Shown: positions 27,701 through 42,548, counted from the first letter of the stretch. The stretch is 56,442 nucleotides of DNA from Ramicandelaber brevisporus (GCA_025201865.1 MU602677.1:24517-80958), one strand, 5' to 3'. Numbers and translations: made by a program. Notes: a model not told the origin generated them from the sequence alone.

Positions 27701-30700
27701 TCCTCTTTGGCTTGAGAGTATTGGGCTGAACAACGGGTGAGGCAGCGGCTGAAGCTGAGGCAGTACCAACACCGGAAGTCGATGTAGATTGAGCCACGCC
27801 ACTTCTGGACTTGTCGACATTAGTCAATTTACTATCCAAGAATGGACCGATAATCTCAATCGAGGCTGCACCAGGAACATTGCTGCGAGTGAATGCATTG
27901 ATTTTATCAACATCAAACAAGAACTCAGATGAACGATCAGAGTGCGAATGGACAGTCAGGTGAACCATATTAAACTGGACTTCGCACAGCACATCTGGCA
28001 ACTTGGTCCATTCCTCTCGAGTCAATCCACCTGTTGATGCTGTTGTTGCTGCTGCTGCTGCTGCCGCTGCCGCTGCACTTCCACTGGTGCCGCTTGGACC
28101 ACCCATTCTGTTGCTCTTGGTACGTGAAGCAGCGGATGGAACGGTGCTTGGCTCAGAGCGTGCTGAAGACGAATACTTGGCGGGTTTCAGCATCTTCCAA
28201 ACCGCACTGTCAACCAGCAGCTCAATTTGACGAATCTGCATCTTTGGTGCTGGGGCATGAACCATAGCAGACATTTGTGGCATAGCTCCTCCCTGGTTAT
28301 ACTGGCCATCAACTGCTGGTGAAGCGTAGTTTGGTGCAGGAACAGGCATTCCAATAGGAGCAATGGCAGGCTGTTTGTACCGCTGCTGAGCTGACTTGAA
28401 CACTTCCATAACCACTCGAAGTTGGTTGTGCAGCGAATGAACGTGAGCAGATCGGCTCTGATAACTGGCAACAGTGATAATTGCATTGGCTGTGGACTTC
28501 AAACGCGCATCCAGAGACGTTGCAGATGTCAGATCGCCCATTTCCATCATCAGCCCCTCTGGACTGCGCATCGTAGCAGATGAACCAATGGACGGGGTCG
28601 CAGCACTGGCACGGCCAGACGACAATGAGGATGGAGAGCTTGATCCAGCTGCAGCAGCATTCGGCCTTGATCCATGCTGATGATGCTGACGCAGGGATAG
28701 CCCAGAGATTTGGCTTGTTGAATAGGCAGTCTCGCGCAGGATATCAATCTCGCGACGAATCGAAACCTGGCGCTCAGTAATTTGCCGGTCAACGCCACCA
28801 CCGCGCTCATCATTGGACTGATCAAATGAGTTCGACACTTGTCGCGCACCAGGAAGCAATGCCGCGGCTGCTGCTGCTGCACCCTTTGGATCAATCAAAC
28901 TGTACAGATCGGTCGATAGAATGATGCTCTGCAGTTCATCGTACACTGCCTTTTGCTGAGGCTCAGAGTATATCATCAATTCCTTGACCAGCGTGATGAG
29001 TACATTCCACTGCTGCTGATCGGCGGTGAGTTCAATTTCAGGAATGTGTACACTGATAAAGTCTGCGTGGTCATCAGCAAAAGTTGATGTGGTGCCAGCA
29101 GGGGCAGTTGAGCCTGGCCCAGCACCGCCAGAAGGCAACATAGACGAGCCAAAGCTACCAATATCATGCTGAATACGCAGTGGGTTTGGTTTGTCAAAGT
29201 ACAATGAACCAAGCTCGTGTTTGGCAATACGCTCAAAGGCAGCAACACTCACAGTGCCTTCACGACTCAGCAGCATTTCAATCGGAATCCAAACTGGCCA
29301 AATGTCACCCGCCTTCTGCTGCTGATGTTGTTGCTGCTGGACTGGTCCAGAAATTAACTCATCAAGCAGGCCACCACCAGTAATCAACACGCCATGCGAA
29401 CAGTCAACCAATGCACGGGGCTGGTTTGCAAACGAAGAGCGCCGCACAACGAATATTTGCATCTCACCCAGTGCCACATTTGTACGCGTTTTGATGACCA
29501 GACTATCTCGATCCTCAATAAATGCACGAGTAAACCACGCTTCGTTCTCTTCATCATCGGACAAGTCTTCCGACGACGAATCACTCGCACGCTCCAGGGA
29601 GACTCCAGATGATGAGGTGCGCTGCGATTGATGATATCCAAGTCGAGAAACAGGCCTTGATGAAGATGAATGCTGATGCTGAGACTGAGACTGATTGTGG
29701 TGACTATTGTTTGAACTGGAGTCGGAATAACTGTAATCACTGTAGCTCAACTCGCTTGTGGTGTCGTCATTGATGCTATGGGTGCGTGTGCTGCCAGATG
29801 GATGGCTATAGCTTCCACTGCCGCTGGCTGTACTGTATCCGCCATAATTGCTGTACTGCTCACCTCTACCCGAAGATGCAGACACCGAAGCAGTTGTGGT
29901 TGTTGCTGTAGTTGTCGAGTACGAATCACCACTAATAAACACGTCAGTCTCAAGCTGCTCTTCAAAGTCCAGCATTTTGAGCTGCAACTTGTCAGCAGTC
30001 AGTAGCACACCTTCGTCATGCTTGGATGAAACTGCCAAAAATACCTGAGGTCTCAAAAACTCAAAGAACATGTGCTTGTTCACAAAGAATGCAGCCATGT
30101 CAACCGATGACGATGCGTCGTTAGTGTACATATCCATATCGGCATCGTGATTGGCAGCTTCTTCATCGTATTCATCATAATCGGTGTCGTCGGCATCCGC
30201 TGCATAGTCGCTGTATCCTCCAGCTTCACTCTCTTCACCACCACCGCCACCACCACCGCCGCCGCCAATAAAGTAGCCAGATGGATCAGCAGACTCAAGT
30301 GAATCAGCATCATGAACAGACGGGAGGTGAAGCTGGTGGTTGCTCATGTGGCGTCTGCTGAGAGCACTGCTGCGGCGAGAACGGCGTGATATGGCGCGAC
30401 CGGACACACGGCTCACTCGCGATCGAGCATCATCGTTATGATCATCTTGCAGGTGGCGATGGCGTCGATTGCTAGCAGCCCGATTCGCCAGCGCATCTTC
30501 GCGCATGAGGGCGTTGATGAGCTGCTCGGCATCATGTGGATTGAGTGGGCCAGTTGGTCTCAAATGTCTACGAGCGTTGGCTGCATTGTACTGCTGAGCA
30601 CGCGATGGTCTAAAGTAGCTAGTATCGAAATCATCAACACCGCTCATGTCAGGTTGCATCGGACTCATCATATCGGTGCTCACAGTACCGGCACCACCTG

Positions 30701-33700
30701 GAGCACCACCTGCTCCACGCTTGGACTTGCCTCGACGCAACAAGCTCGCCTGGTTATAAATGATTGGCCGAGATCGTGCCTGAGCACCAGTACGGATCGC
30801 TTGGGACACTTCACGCACGACACGGTTGGCAGCCATTGACAGGAAATAGCGAATCAAGCGCTGACTCTCTTCAACAAACAAGAATCGATACATAAAATCA
30901 CGCAACTCTTGAGTCCAGACAATGTATGCAGAATGAACCAGGAAACGATGACGGAATGTCGCAGCAAATGCATCTTCGGATGTCTCGTCTTCAAGCGCAC
31001 CAGCTGGACCGCCGTCTGAGCTGTCTTCGCCAGTACCAGTGCCAGCGCCATCACCAAAATCAAATGTCATTCGAGAACCAACACCTCCGGTAGGCAGAGC
31101 GCCGTATGAATCATAAATGTTGCCAGCGGCCATCGATGTGGATGTCGTGGTTGTGGTATAAGAGCGGTGGCTTTGTGTGCGATGCATGCTAGGCGGCAGA
31201 GCAATGGGTTCTCCAGTATACGGATTGAATGCTGTTGGCGGCTGCTGAGCCTCGTTTTCCAATTGGCATCCAGCACACTCTGAATGACAGACCAAGTCAC
31301 GCAGGCTGTCCGAGTTTGAGCCGCGAAGTCTGATGACATCGTGCAAAGTAATCTCCAAATTGCGGCGACAGTGGCTGATGGCACGATGGGCATTGTTCAG
31401 AGACTCAACAACCTTGAGACGCCGCTGAATCTCACTAGCCGAAGAAACAGATGGAGTAGCAGCGATCACTAACGGATCAGCGCCATGGCCAAGCTCGGAC
31501 AATGCACCAAGCTCAGTGGCAATGGCTTCCTTGACGTCATGGTGCCGCTTGCGCAGCAAATCCAGCTGAATCAGCCGCAGGTCAGTCAGCTTACGCTCAG
31601 ACTCGCTCGGCTGTGGAGGCGGTGCCAATGCAGTACTTGGATCGGCGGCAGCATCCAATGAAGACGGATCCATTCCGAACCCTGCCAATCCAGCCGAGTT
31701 TTTATCAGGACGGTCAGGGCGATTTGCAGTCTGCATAAAGTACACCAACCGCGGAGAAGTGAGCAGCGGACGAACTGAAATGTCAGAGAAGACGGAAAAC
31801 GCCACGGACAGGTGGATGCCACGATCGGGTTCCCAGTGGCCAGTAGGCGTCAACCACTCCCAATCTCCGCGAGCAGGTAAAGCTTCCAGCAGACAGCGCT
31901 GTGTGGCCGTCAGCTGAGTGAAAAGAGTGCCACTTGCGTCAATGTCAACGCCAGACAACGGGCCGTACACATTGCTATCCAGCGGCATCGGGAAGCCATG
32001 CAGCACAACGGGCAGCTCATCCATTGGCATTGCAGCATTACTGAGACGTGGACCACGAATAGAAAATGGCACACGGAAGTTGCTCTCAATTATGCGCGCA
32101 TCAATATTGTGCAGTTCAAAGCTGGCATCATACAGAACCCACTTGCGAGTGGTGACAACAGTTGACGAGGCTGGATTGCTGACAGGAGATAGTCCAGATG
32201 CTGGAGGAACAGGCGACAATCCCGCGGGAGGCACAGCAGGAGTTGAAGCGGCGGTCTGATTGAGCGATGACGGCAGTGAGTCGAGTATAGTCTTCTTGGA
32301 CAGCTGCTTGGCAACCAAAGTGAGTTCAATGTGATCCATCTTCACTTTGATCTCACGGAACTTGCCACTGCCAACATCCATGCTTGACTCGGCTGCAGCT
32401 TCGAGCGAGTTTGTGATTTCTTCAATGGAACGAGGCAAATCACCGAGTGAGTCGCTGCTATCATCACGCTGGTTGCCATAAGTGCTGCCGGTAAACGAGA
32501 ATTCACCGCCTTGTTGAGCTGCCGCAACAGCAGAACGAAGTGCTTCATGAACCGCGCCTTGAGCAGCCTGAACAGCTTTATCGGGATCAGTGCGCCACTC
32601 CGTGCTTTGCTCGCGCTGGCCATAGGTTACAAACAGAGTGTGGCCATGCAGAGTAAGAGTGAATGTCTTCATTGTGCGACCAAACTTGAGCTCCTTCTTC
32701 TCAGGCACATCCGGATAAAGGCGGCCGCGACGGATAGGCAAACTCATTCGAGACTGGAACAATGGAGCCATTGCCAGCAGACGTTGCAAAAGAGGACCAG
32801 ACAAATTGATGGCAGAGCGGCTATTGGCAGATGAAGTCTCATTAGTAGCCATAGCCGAACTTGAGCCTTGTTTATTTCCTGGTGTTGGACGACGCGGATA
32901 GCAGTGCAGGCGAATTGCTACATGCAAGTCTTGCGTTCTGAATCCTTCATACGCATCATGAACATAATGAGGCAGCTGGGCACGAACTGAACGAACGTAC
33001 GCTGGAGTCACGAGAGTAACGCCGTCATGCGACAGGAATGCGGAGCGAGATGGAGGCACAAACTTGAAGCTGATGTTGAACACGACATAGTCACGCAAAT
33101 TCAACACCACCTTCTCAAACAGCTCCTCGTCAGTCAAACGACGCAAGCGAGTTCCAGTATCAGCATCATGAACATTCGCACTCGCATTCGCAGCTGCAGC
33201 CGACGATGCCGACGACGACGACGACGATGGCTCTGAGATGCGTGTTGCAGAAGATGCCACATTAAAATCAGCAATCACAGCAGATAAGGTGGGAACACCC
33301 ATGATGAAATGACGACACTCGATGTGGAACAAATCAACAACAGAGAACCGAGGACGAGGTGCAGCAGCCACGGGCATTCCAGGCGGAGGTGGTGGATACG
33401 AGCGCATGCTATCCGATCGATCGTCGCCAGAGTGCGAACCAGAATGACCGCCATCGATATCAAGCACCGATGTCTCATCTTCCTCATTGACAGCCTCAGA
33501 CACAGAGGTGAGACCGGCAGATTCATGCGGGTAACGCTGAATGGGTGGAATAGGGCGGCTCAGGGCACCAGTCAAGCTGCCGGTGCGTGGTTGAATTCCT
33601 GAGCCAGCCGATGTCGACGAACCGCCGCGAGCAATGGCGCCAAACGAGGCTGCGGAGAAGCTACGATAGGGCAGCTGTGCAACATAATGAAGAACTGGAG

Positions 33701-36700
33701 TTGGCTGTTGACCGGGATGCAACCCAGTGGCACCTAAAGCTGTCGATGACGTTGTTGGCGACAATGGCGAGCTTGGTGTAACTAGCGATGAATTGCTTGC
33801 TGGATGGCGAATACGACCAAAGCTGCCTGACAAGCTGCTTCCGCTCGCACTGCTCAAGTTTGCAACGCGGCGAGAAGCGGCAGATGGTTCAAGAAGAGCG
33901 CCGCCATTGATTCGGATCCGGACATCATCGCGCCAGATCACCATCACACCAGCAGAGCGAGCATCAATGCCGTACGGATTGCGGGTTGATCGCATTAAGA
34001 ATCGCACTTCACCTGGGCTTGGTTTCGACGACTCACCAGCAGAGTCCATACCGTTGGAGCCAAATGATGTCTCGCCTGGGGAGCTGCCACCGCTATTATT
34101 TGCACTGTGTTGCCAAGATGAAAGTGGCGCCGTGTTGGTTGGCGAAGGGGCATGTGGCTGTGGCTGTGGCTGTGGCTGTGGCTGTGGAGCAACAGTGGGC
34201 GAAGCAACTGCAACACAACGAATATCGCCACGAAGATGCATCAGCATTCTCATCTTGTCCCACCAGCCAATGGGCGGCGAAGGATCCATTGTAGGACGAG
34301 ACAGCGATTCAAGACGCTGAGCTGCCGTGACAATGGTGGGGTGAATCGATGGATCCCAGCAGACAAGTCCGGCAGTGGAGTCGCCAATTGTCTGCACAGT
34401 GACAATGCCATTGACAAAGAACTTGGGAGGCGGCAGGGTGCGCTGAATTAACATCCACCGAACAAGCGAAGATGGTAGTGCAGCATCAAGTGTACCGGCT
34501 GTGCTAGTCTGCAATGTATGAATGGCGGCATGATTAAGAGAGCGCGCATGGCCGTGGCCGGTAAGCGGCTGATGTGAAATTAAAGCACGGAATACACTGC
34601 TCTCGTCAGTGGCACGCACAAGTGGAATTTTCACAAAGCGCAGCGACTCCACGTTGGCCAGTGGCTCGGCAATAATCAAATCGCCAGAGAACAATAAGCC
34701 ACACTGAGACTTGGGCAGCAATGCTGGCTTGAATGGAGGCGCACCGCTGCCCAGAGTCGGCTTCTCGCGAGCTGGAAGACCGCCTGGGGCCGGAACCCAC
34801 ATGACTGGCAGAGGATGGTCGCGCAAATCCAGACGAAGCTGGCCAATCTCCATACGCATTCTGAATGGAGCAACAAAGTCATATTGATATCCAACAGGTG
34901 TACATCCATCCAGTCGACGGATATAGGCAGTGGCATCATCCAGGTTTGAATGAGTATGGGGAGGAGACAGGGCGAGCTGCATGCATTGGAACGTCAGCCG
35001 AGACAGCGGAACCGTCTTCAATGGTGCCGAGGCAGTAGGAGTGAATCGATATGGAGGTCTCTTGTTCGGCAGCGGCTTCTCCTGTGCAATCTTGTCAATG
35101 ATGGCTGACACTGCGGCTGCGGCTGCTGCTGAAGTGGCCGACGGAGTGTCCTGTGCACCAACGACAACTGGAGCTGGACCAACATTCATTGTTACAGCGG
35201 TTGGTGAAGTTGGCGCAGAGCCAGAGAGTGGAGACTGTGGCTGCGCTCTGGCTGACGGATGTGTCGATGAAATGCCAAACGCCACATTAGCCGGCGATGA
35301 ATCATACGCAGTACCGGCTCGTGGACGACCACCACTGCCTTGCTGAGATGGTGCTGTAGCAGGAGATGCTGAGGATTCAGGCGAGGTCTCACGAGAACTA
35401 TCCGAGCCAGTGTTGCTTCCACCGGCAGATGCCTCGCGAATGCAGTCAATCCAGCGCTTCGAAATGTGCTCACGGAGCAGCTGTTTGGCGTGATCCAAAT
35501 CCACAGGAGCCGTCAGCGGATCGGAGTGAGCATTGGCAGATGAGCGCAGAACAGGGTCAAACACAGCACGCCTGGCCTTTTCTGCCTGACACATTTGGTC
35601 ATAGCTGTTGTGCAATTCAATACGCATCTCTTGTTCCTTTGAGCCAAGCTGGAAGATACGGCGTAATGCAATCTCGAACGGATCATCTTCGATTACAAAA
35701 CTGAACTCGCTCATATTAAACACCAAAGTCTTGAGTCGCTTGATTGCAGATGCAGCAATTGGAACTGGCGGACGCTGAGTGATATCAGGGAAGAGCGTGT
35801 TCACAAACTGATGGAAGTCAGCCATTAACAATGCAGCGGAGAACTGATGAGGCTGTTGCTGTTGCGACTGCGACTGCGACTGCGACTGCGACTGTTGAGC
35901 AGGATTGTCATCGCGAGAGAGAGGCGCTGCATGATGCATTGTGAGCTTGTTGAACCGTCTGACCAATCTACGAGCAGCCTTGACGGTTGAGTTTGTTTGA
36001 TCAATGACTGTAGACAGCGTGCTTCGATGAGGAACTCGCAGGATGAACGTGTCAGCCTCAACCTCGATACGCTCAAGAGTCTCCAATGGAACAGTGTTGT
36101 AAACAACGGCATTTGGATCACGAGTGTTGCGCAGACGAACCGGGGTGATTGAAACAATCTCTTCAATGTGGACATCCTCATGACTGCGGCGACGAATATA
36201 CTTCGAGCTGCTGGCACCTGTGGAACGACTCGAGCGGTGAATGATGTCACCCAAATCATCAGGAAGACGACGGAAATGGCCAGAGTTCTTTTCACGGTCC
36301 ATCAGCACACTCAACTCCAATCTGTCAAAGTCAATCTGCCATGCAACGAGTGGCTTCGGTTCAGATGGAGTGTTGGTCTGAAGAGCATGCTGCAAACGCA
36401 ATGAGCGGTCGAGAACAAAACGAGCACGAGCGCCAACCAGCTGAATTCCAGACTCTGGCTCACCCCAAATCCACGTTGAGTTTGATTCACCTGGACCAGC
36501 TGCAATAGCATCAATAATGTGAGCACCAAGCCGCTCAACGGTAGCATTTGGATCGGACACAATTGAATACAGTGGCTCGTACGACATTGCACCAGGCAGC
36601 CGGACAGAAATCTTGGGCTGAGGCAAATCAACGGTCAAATGAAGAAATGACTGAAGCACAAATGGAGCCCTGCGCTTCGATACTGGAATCTGTGGAACAC

Positions 36701-39700
36701 TAACAGCTGTGGTGGCGGGAGACTCTGGGGCACGACGAGCGCCGCGCAATACAGCCCAAGTGCGCCAGTGGCCCCATCCCATCAGGAATGCATACAGTCT
36801 CAAAGTGGTGAATCGCAAATCAGCCACATCTGCACCAATACTCATTCGATGCACAATTGGAATCACAGATCTGCCATCAATGTGGCCGAGATTGAGTGAG
36901 TAGTCTCTGGGGACAACGTTGCGCGCCACATGCTTATTACCATTGTAAAAGAAGCCCTGCACAGTGAAGATTCGCTCAGTCTTGCGTCGCCAACTACGCA
37001 CTACATTGCTGCGACCATCCTGCAAAGCTCCACCATGATTGTACCTGCTTGATGTAGATGATCGTGCTGCAGTTGATGCTGATGCAGTTGATGTTGAAGA
37101 AGAGTGCCGATGAGAATCACGACTCGACGGACCAACTGCAACTTCATCCATATACATTGAAGGCGATGTGAATGTAAATGCAGAGTGCTTCTCCAATCTC
37201 TCAGCATCTTGCATGTTGCTGTTACTATTGACCAAAGTGGCCAAACTCTCGGCAACATTGCTCTTGAACACACTGTCTCTACTCTCACTAACAATACGGA
37301 CTTCTTTCGCGTTCACAAATACACCAGCTTCACTCGGCTGCTCATCAGGCGGCACAGAACCAAATGGAGATGGATGCTGTGGCAAAGTGCTGGGAATGTC
37401 GCTGCCAATAAAGAGGTTGTTGAGTAATTCAGTAACTACAGAGCTGTTTGGCGATGATGCAATGTGCTCAGGATCACTCGGAAACTTGTCAATGCCAGTC
37501 ATTTCAACACCAAGTGTGGCCACGTTAAATGTACGAGTCAGCGATGTAATACGCATCAATACACTCTGTGATGGACGCAGCGCAACTGCCTTCGGAACAC
37601 GATGAACACCAACTGACAGTGAGCCTTGGTGAGGAGTTGCAGTGTTGACGCCGGCTGATGAAGCAGTTGACGGAATGCGCAGTGCAGCACGCTCACGCTT
37701 GTAGGTGTCTTTCAGAGTGGACACTGTGACCATTTCACGAGTGCCGAGTCTGATTGCAGTCTGACCAAGCGAATACACAGTGTCACCAACAGCTTCTAGA
37801 ACGGCAGGCGGTTCATGGGCAAAATGCAATGCACTGTTATGGAGAGCTAGATTATCCAATCCACGTAAAGCAGTTGATGCCACAGCCTTTGCAACAGCCA
37901 CACTGTGTCCAAGCGAATAGTCCGTCTCAAATGATATTCCATCCAGCAATACAGCCAATGGAGAGTGCACGTCAGACACAATAGCCTGTACAATGTCATA
38001 CTGAGAATAAGGCTGGCGAGGAGACAGTGGAGACCGAGCAGCATCAAGAGCAGCCGGAACAGTCCCACTACAAGTACCAGCACCAGTACCGGCACCAGCG
38101 CCAGCATTGACACCAGCACCAGAGAGACCAAGTCCCGGCAGAGGAGATGCATCAATGCGAAGTCGCTTGTTGAGTCTGTGCAATCCCGATATTCTTTCCT
38201 TCTCCGGTGGTTGAGCGGCAGGTGATGGGCTGTTGATTGGCTGCACAGGAGACTCAGACAGTGGCTGAACAGCAGCAACAGTAGCGACAGGTGACACATT
38301 TTGCTCGTTGTCGACAGTTGGAGAGGAGCGAGATGACTTTGACTTTGATGAGCGAGATTGCCTGTTAACACGCAATGATGATGACCGCGGAGGAACCAAT
38401 GTAGTAGGACGAGGAGCGCTAGCAGGCTGAACATCACCAGAGCGACTGCGCAAAGAACCAGACACACTCTCAGCAGACTCGGTGGATGAAATGCCAGGAC
38501 CAATACCGTGCATGTCAATCGAAATTGGAGATACTGAGCCACGACAATGTACTTTTGCACCAGGCAGCAGAGTGCCAGCATAGCGAGTCAACGTAACCTG
38601 CAGTTGGGCATCACAGGTGGTGGGATCCAGAATGCGGGCTCGTTCACTATCAGTCAATGTGAACGAAGCAGGTGATGCAGCAGAGGTTGGATCAGCAACA
38701 AAGTCAGCGTTGAGCTCAATCAGGTTGGATGCAATGTCAATATCGTGATCAGCAGGTAGCACTTTAGTATCTCTCCAATGGAAATCCTGTCTGCTTTCTG
38801 GCTGGTGCTGCTGCTGGTGCTGCTGTTGCTGCTGACGTTGCTGCTGCTGACGCTGCTGGTACTGTTGGTGTTGAGGCAAAGGATAACCAACCCAATGAGC
38901 ACCAAATGAGCTAGCAGTGATATCTTGATCTGGAGTTGTCTGTCCACGCCAATATGCAGCAGGCAATATCCCGCCAAAACGCTTGGAAGCATTCGCATAC
39001 TCAGCCGTCCTTGCAGCACGAATTGTCACGCGAGGTTCAGTGACACGAGCACGCAGTCGGATAGTTGGTGGAGTCCATCCAGCCCAGAACGGAGGCAATG
39101 CTGCTGGTGCATCCAAATCATGCACAGACGAAGGCAGTATATTGCCGCTGCCACCACCACTGCTACTACTGGATGCAATCTGACCAGTAGCGAGGCGACG
39201 GATTGCAACAGTCTGAGTACGAATGCGGTTGACAATGCCCTTAATATCAGCCAGTACAGCATCAGCCATGGCTAAATCCTGCACAACAGCATCAGCCGTT
39301 GGAGTGTCAATGTTGATAGAGACACGGATTCGAGCCCATTCTTCACCTGGCTTGCCACCAGCGGAAGTCACAGTTGCTGCCGTTGATGTTGCTGCTGACT
39401 GAGGAACACTAGCTGCAGTGCCGACTGAAGATGAACTTCTACGACCAGTCCGACGAGCGCGAGACCGAGCATTCTGAGGCAAATCAGTGTCAATGAGTTC
39501 ATACGTCTTCAGTATAGCTTGAGCAAGAGATACGTGAGCAGATGCAGACATGTTTACACTGAATGTGCCATCAACTGAGAGTTGGCAGCGTCCAATATTC
39601 AATACCAGGACTCGCTGTGGTGGACGATACACTGAATCATCAATGGTTTGCTGCTGAATGTGTGAAAAGAGAGGTGCTCCGTGCAGAGGATGGCGAGGAG

Positions 39701-41566
39701 GCGACAGGCCACGAAGTCTATGCTGAAGACGAGCGACATCATCGATATTGTGACGGATGGGTGAGTGTGGGCGATGCGGCACAAAAATGTCTTCCGATGT
39801 GGTGGATGCGACAACTGAGGGAGACAGTGCACTTGACCAACCCTGACTCCGGCGACGACGGCGCTGTTGCTGGTACTGCTGCTGTTCTGGATAAAGACCT
39901 TCACTGCCTCTGCGGCGATTTGGACTGTCGCCGCTTTCATCACCAGTGTACTCAGCATCGGTAGCATCGTTGTCATCATCATCATCGGCAGAGCCGGCGG
40001 AGAAGACTGATGGATCAGGCTGTTCTTCGCCAGGCATGTAGAATGAATCACTGCGAGCAGCCTGCACGCCAGCAACAGTCAGCTCCATTTTACCAGAACC
40101 GCAGAGCATCCAAATGCCTTTAGAAATGCCAACAAACGCAGGTCGTGAAATGCAGGTAACAATGCCTTGCGGAACTGATTGGTGGTCATTGATTGAACCA
40201 TATTCACTATCAGAGCCAGATCCACTATGATGATTGAGGCTGAATTGATGTGACAAGCTGCCTGATCTTGGATAGAATGAGCGAGATGGTGAACGAGTAC
40301 GATTACTTGCTGTGGCAGAAGTGGATGGAGGCTGCACAGCTTGCTCGAGAGCTGAACCAGCACGGCCAACACGAGTGGACTGATCGAGTAATATAACGAT
40401 TCCATCAGCAGAAAGTTCCACGCGTCCATGCTGCAATGGACAGAACAGTGTACCATAACGCTGCTGTAGTTCAGTAAAGAGTGTTGATGGGCTGGTTGAT
40501 ACATGCTCTACAAGTGACTGCATAGCCTGGGTTGAATACGAGGGCGATGCTGTTGTTGGTGCTGTTGCCGTTGCTGCAGATGCCGTTGTAGTGCTAGGCT
40601 GTGTTGCTGCTGCTGCTGCTGCTGCTGATGAAGATGAAGATGCTGATGATGCAAGTGAATCCATGCGCTTTAAGAATGCAGACAGTGCTTCAGGTTGACC
40701 TTTGATGGCAGTTTTGAATACAACTTCATGCCTGGCAATATCTGCAATAAGCTCCAATAAATCAGATGCATGAACTCGAACAGTATTTGCCTTGCCAGTA
40801 ATCTCCGTAGTCATAATTGCAATTCCACGATATGAACTAATGACAATAACTCCAGGTGGTAATGCACTCACTGGAGGAACAGACGAGGAATTAGACTCTG
40901 AACGAGACTGTTGTTGATATTGATATTGCTGTTGATATTGTTGCTGTTGACGAGAAGTGCTATATCCATCGCCAAAAATATCATCACTGTCTTCGTCGTC
41001 AAATATATCGCTGCTATCATACGGAGAGCGAGCGCCAGTGACTCGAGATACAAGTCCAAACAGTAAATCAGCACTAATCGAATTAACACCCTCCATATGT
41101 AACAGCGTTTGGTATCTCTCATTGAGAACAATCCGACGATTTCGGCGACGCCGTCTATGTGCACGCTGATTCTGCTGCTGCTGATTTAAACTAGCTGGAG
41201 TGGCTGGTGAACGTGGCTTAAATGGAGTTAAGCCTCGCTTTGATGGAGAATAACTCGGACGGTGTGTGCGAGCCTTGTCAACAACATCATCGCCATTAGT
41301 GAGCGGGGCTGGCCGTTGAATAATAAAGTCAGTCATGGAGGCCAAGACTGTCACCGCTGCACTGGCGACTGCATCGATCGAAGGCGCTGCTGGCTGCGGT
41401 GTAGAGTTTGATGACGACGACGGTGATGATGAAAATGCACCGTTGGCAGATGCCTGAGATGTTGATTGCCCTATAGCGCTTCCTTGTAGAGTAGACGGGT
41501 TAGTGGCATTGGTATTCGATGCATTCACAGGCTGTTGTTGCTGCGACTGCGACTGCGACTGTGATG

Positions 41567-41600
<34 letters not shown>

Positions 41601-42548
41601 TTGTTGTTGTTGTTGTTGGTTGGATGCGTTTACAATACGGGGTTCAACCAGTAACATGCAGTTCTTTGCTGAAGCTCTTCCACCGGAGTCTGTAAACTCG
41701 ACTTCGATTCTATCAGCAGTAACACATACATATGACAATAGAGTTATAGCAACTCTAAACCACCACCACTTGAACCACCATGCAAAGAATCCCCTAATGG
41801 CTGTAGATAGCGACTTCTTCCCAGAGCGTCTGCGCTGTTCCTGATTTACTGAATACTCTGCTGCATATCTCAGCTTTTCATCAAATCCAGTGGTAGGATT
41901 ACCAGTAGCAGTAGTAGTAGTAGTAGCACTCGATGCCTCGTTGTTCGCTGTGGAGTCTGCATCTGCTCCATCGGTAGTTGATGGTTCAGGCATGTTGGTC
42001 ATTATATCTGACAGCGAATCTCTCAGTGCATCTGGAGTGGTTGTGGACAGCTGTCTCGCATCCTGCACAACTTGAATGCGCAGTGATCTGATATACAACT
42101 CTATTGGCTTCAGTCTGTTCGATGGCATTTGCACAACTGAACTCGTTCCACCGCTTCCAGATACGTTTTGACGGCGCCAGCGATGGAATCTAAACCCAAA
42201 CTTGGCAATTGTAACTTCTATTCGTCCATTCCCTAACCCTGGTGCTAGTCTCAATATGTCCGCAATCATATTCTCACCGCTCGCATTGTATGTGGATTTG
42301 ATATCGAGCGAGGCAACCGACTCAATCTGGCGCAGAATATGGGTTGCATACGAACGCAGTCCAGCAGGGAATTGGAACCGGAAGGCAATGTTACGCAGAC
42401 TCTTTATACGAACGCTGGAGGCTGTCATGCCATAGCGCTGCAAGATATGGAAAACGATTGGTCGCCAAAAGAACCGATGAACAACCACACCAGCTGTAAC
42501 CACAACTATAACGAACCCGATCAGGTTCATCAGCAGCTGATTAACCAT
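24780..42548 (-). CDS. Giant bridge-like lipid-transfer protein, BLTP2/FMP27/Hobbit/SABRE family
   Basis: One uninterrupted frame of 5,922 residues. Family proteins are long beta-groove tubes that move lipids at ER-plasma membrane and other contacts. Seen: an N-terminal hydrophobic anchor (about residues 4-23), then RBG-type segments starting with FRFQFPAGL. A PPIGWWDKMRMLMHLRGD motif lies near residue 2760, followed by STRNPYGID, the FMP27 GFWDK-domain signature. A C-terminal core near residue 5300 (GFYNLDQFIFELPMIEYHNQ, then WSWLDMFHHIRWHV) matches the end of FMP27. Known members are about 2,200-2,700 residues long. The excess here is disordered Ser, Ala, Gln, Gly and Pro sequence inserted between conserved blocks, including poly-Q near residue 310, (QP)n near 2790 and poly-Gly near 4100. 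The ATG at 42548 is preferred over a TTG four codons earlier. Frame integrity over 17.8 kb is itself strong evidence of selection. Csf1/BLTP1 is the alternative, but the GWWDK motif argues for FMP27. Confidence 0.88.
30236..30268. repeat. CCACCG-type repeat coding poly-Gly in BLTP2
   Basis: CCACCG/CCGCCA triplets encode about ten consecutive Gly residues on the minus strand, followed by an acidic patch. Confidence 0.8.
34153..34187. repeat. TGTGGC hexamer repeat coding (Gln-Pro)n
   Basis: Five to six TGTGGC hexamers encode QPQPQPQPQP on the minus strand, just after the GWWDK block of BLTP2. Confidence 0.85.
41538..41625. repeat. CAG/CAA repeat coding poly-Gln in BLTP2
   Basis: A run of CTG and TTG triplets on the plus strand encodes about 19 Gln residues, followed by Ser-Gln alternations from TGCGAC hexamers. 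It is the longest pure Gln tract in the window. Confidence 0.85.

Noticed and set aside
37847-38581. A 244-codon minus-strand frame inside the giant BLTP2 gene, and a 197-codon antisense frame at 33727-34320
   Set aside because: Both lie wholly within the long BLTP2 frame and are Leu/Cys-rich or repeat-driven frames typical of frame shadows.
24780-42548. Assignment of the giant gene to Csf1/BLTP1
   Set aside because: The GWWDK block followed by STRNPYG and the FELPMIEYHNQTWS core match FMP27/BLTP2 better.
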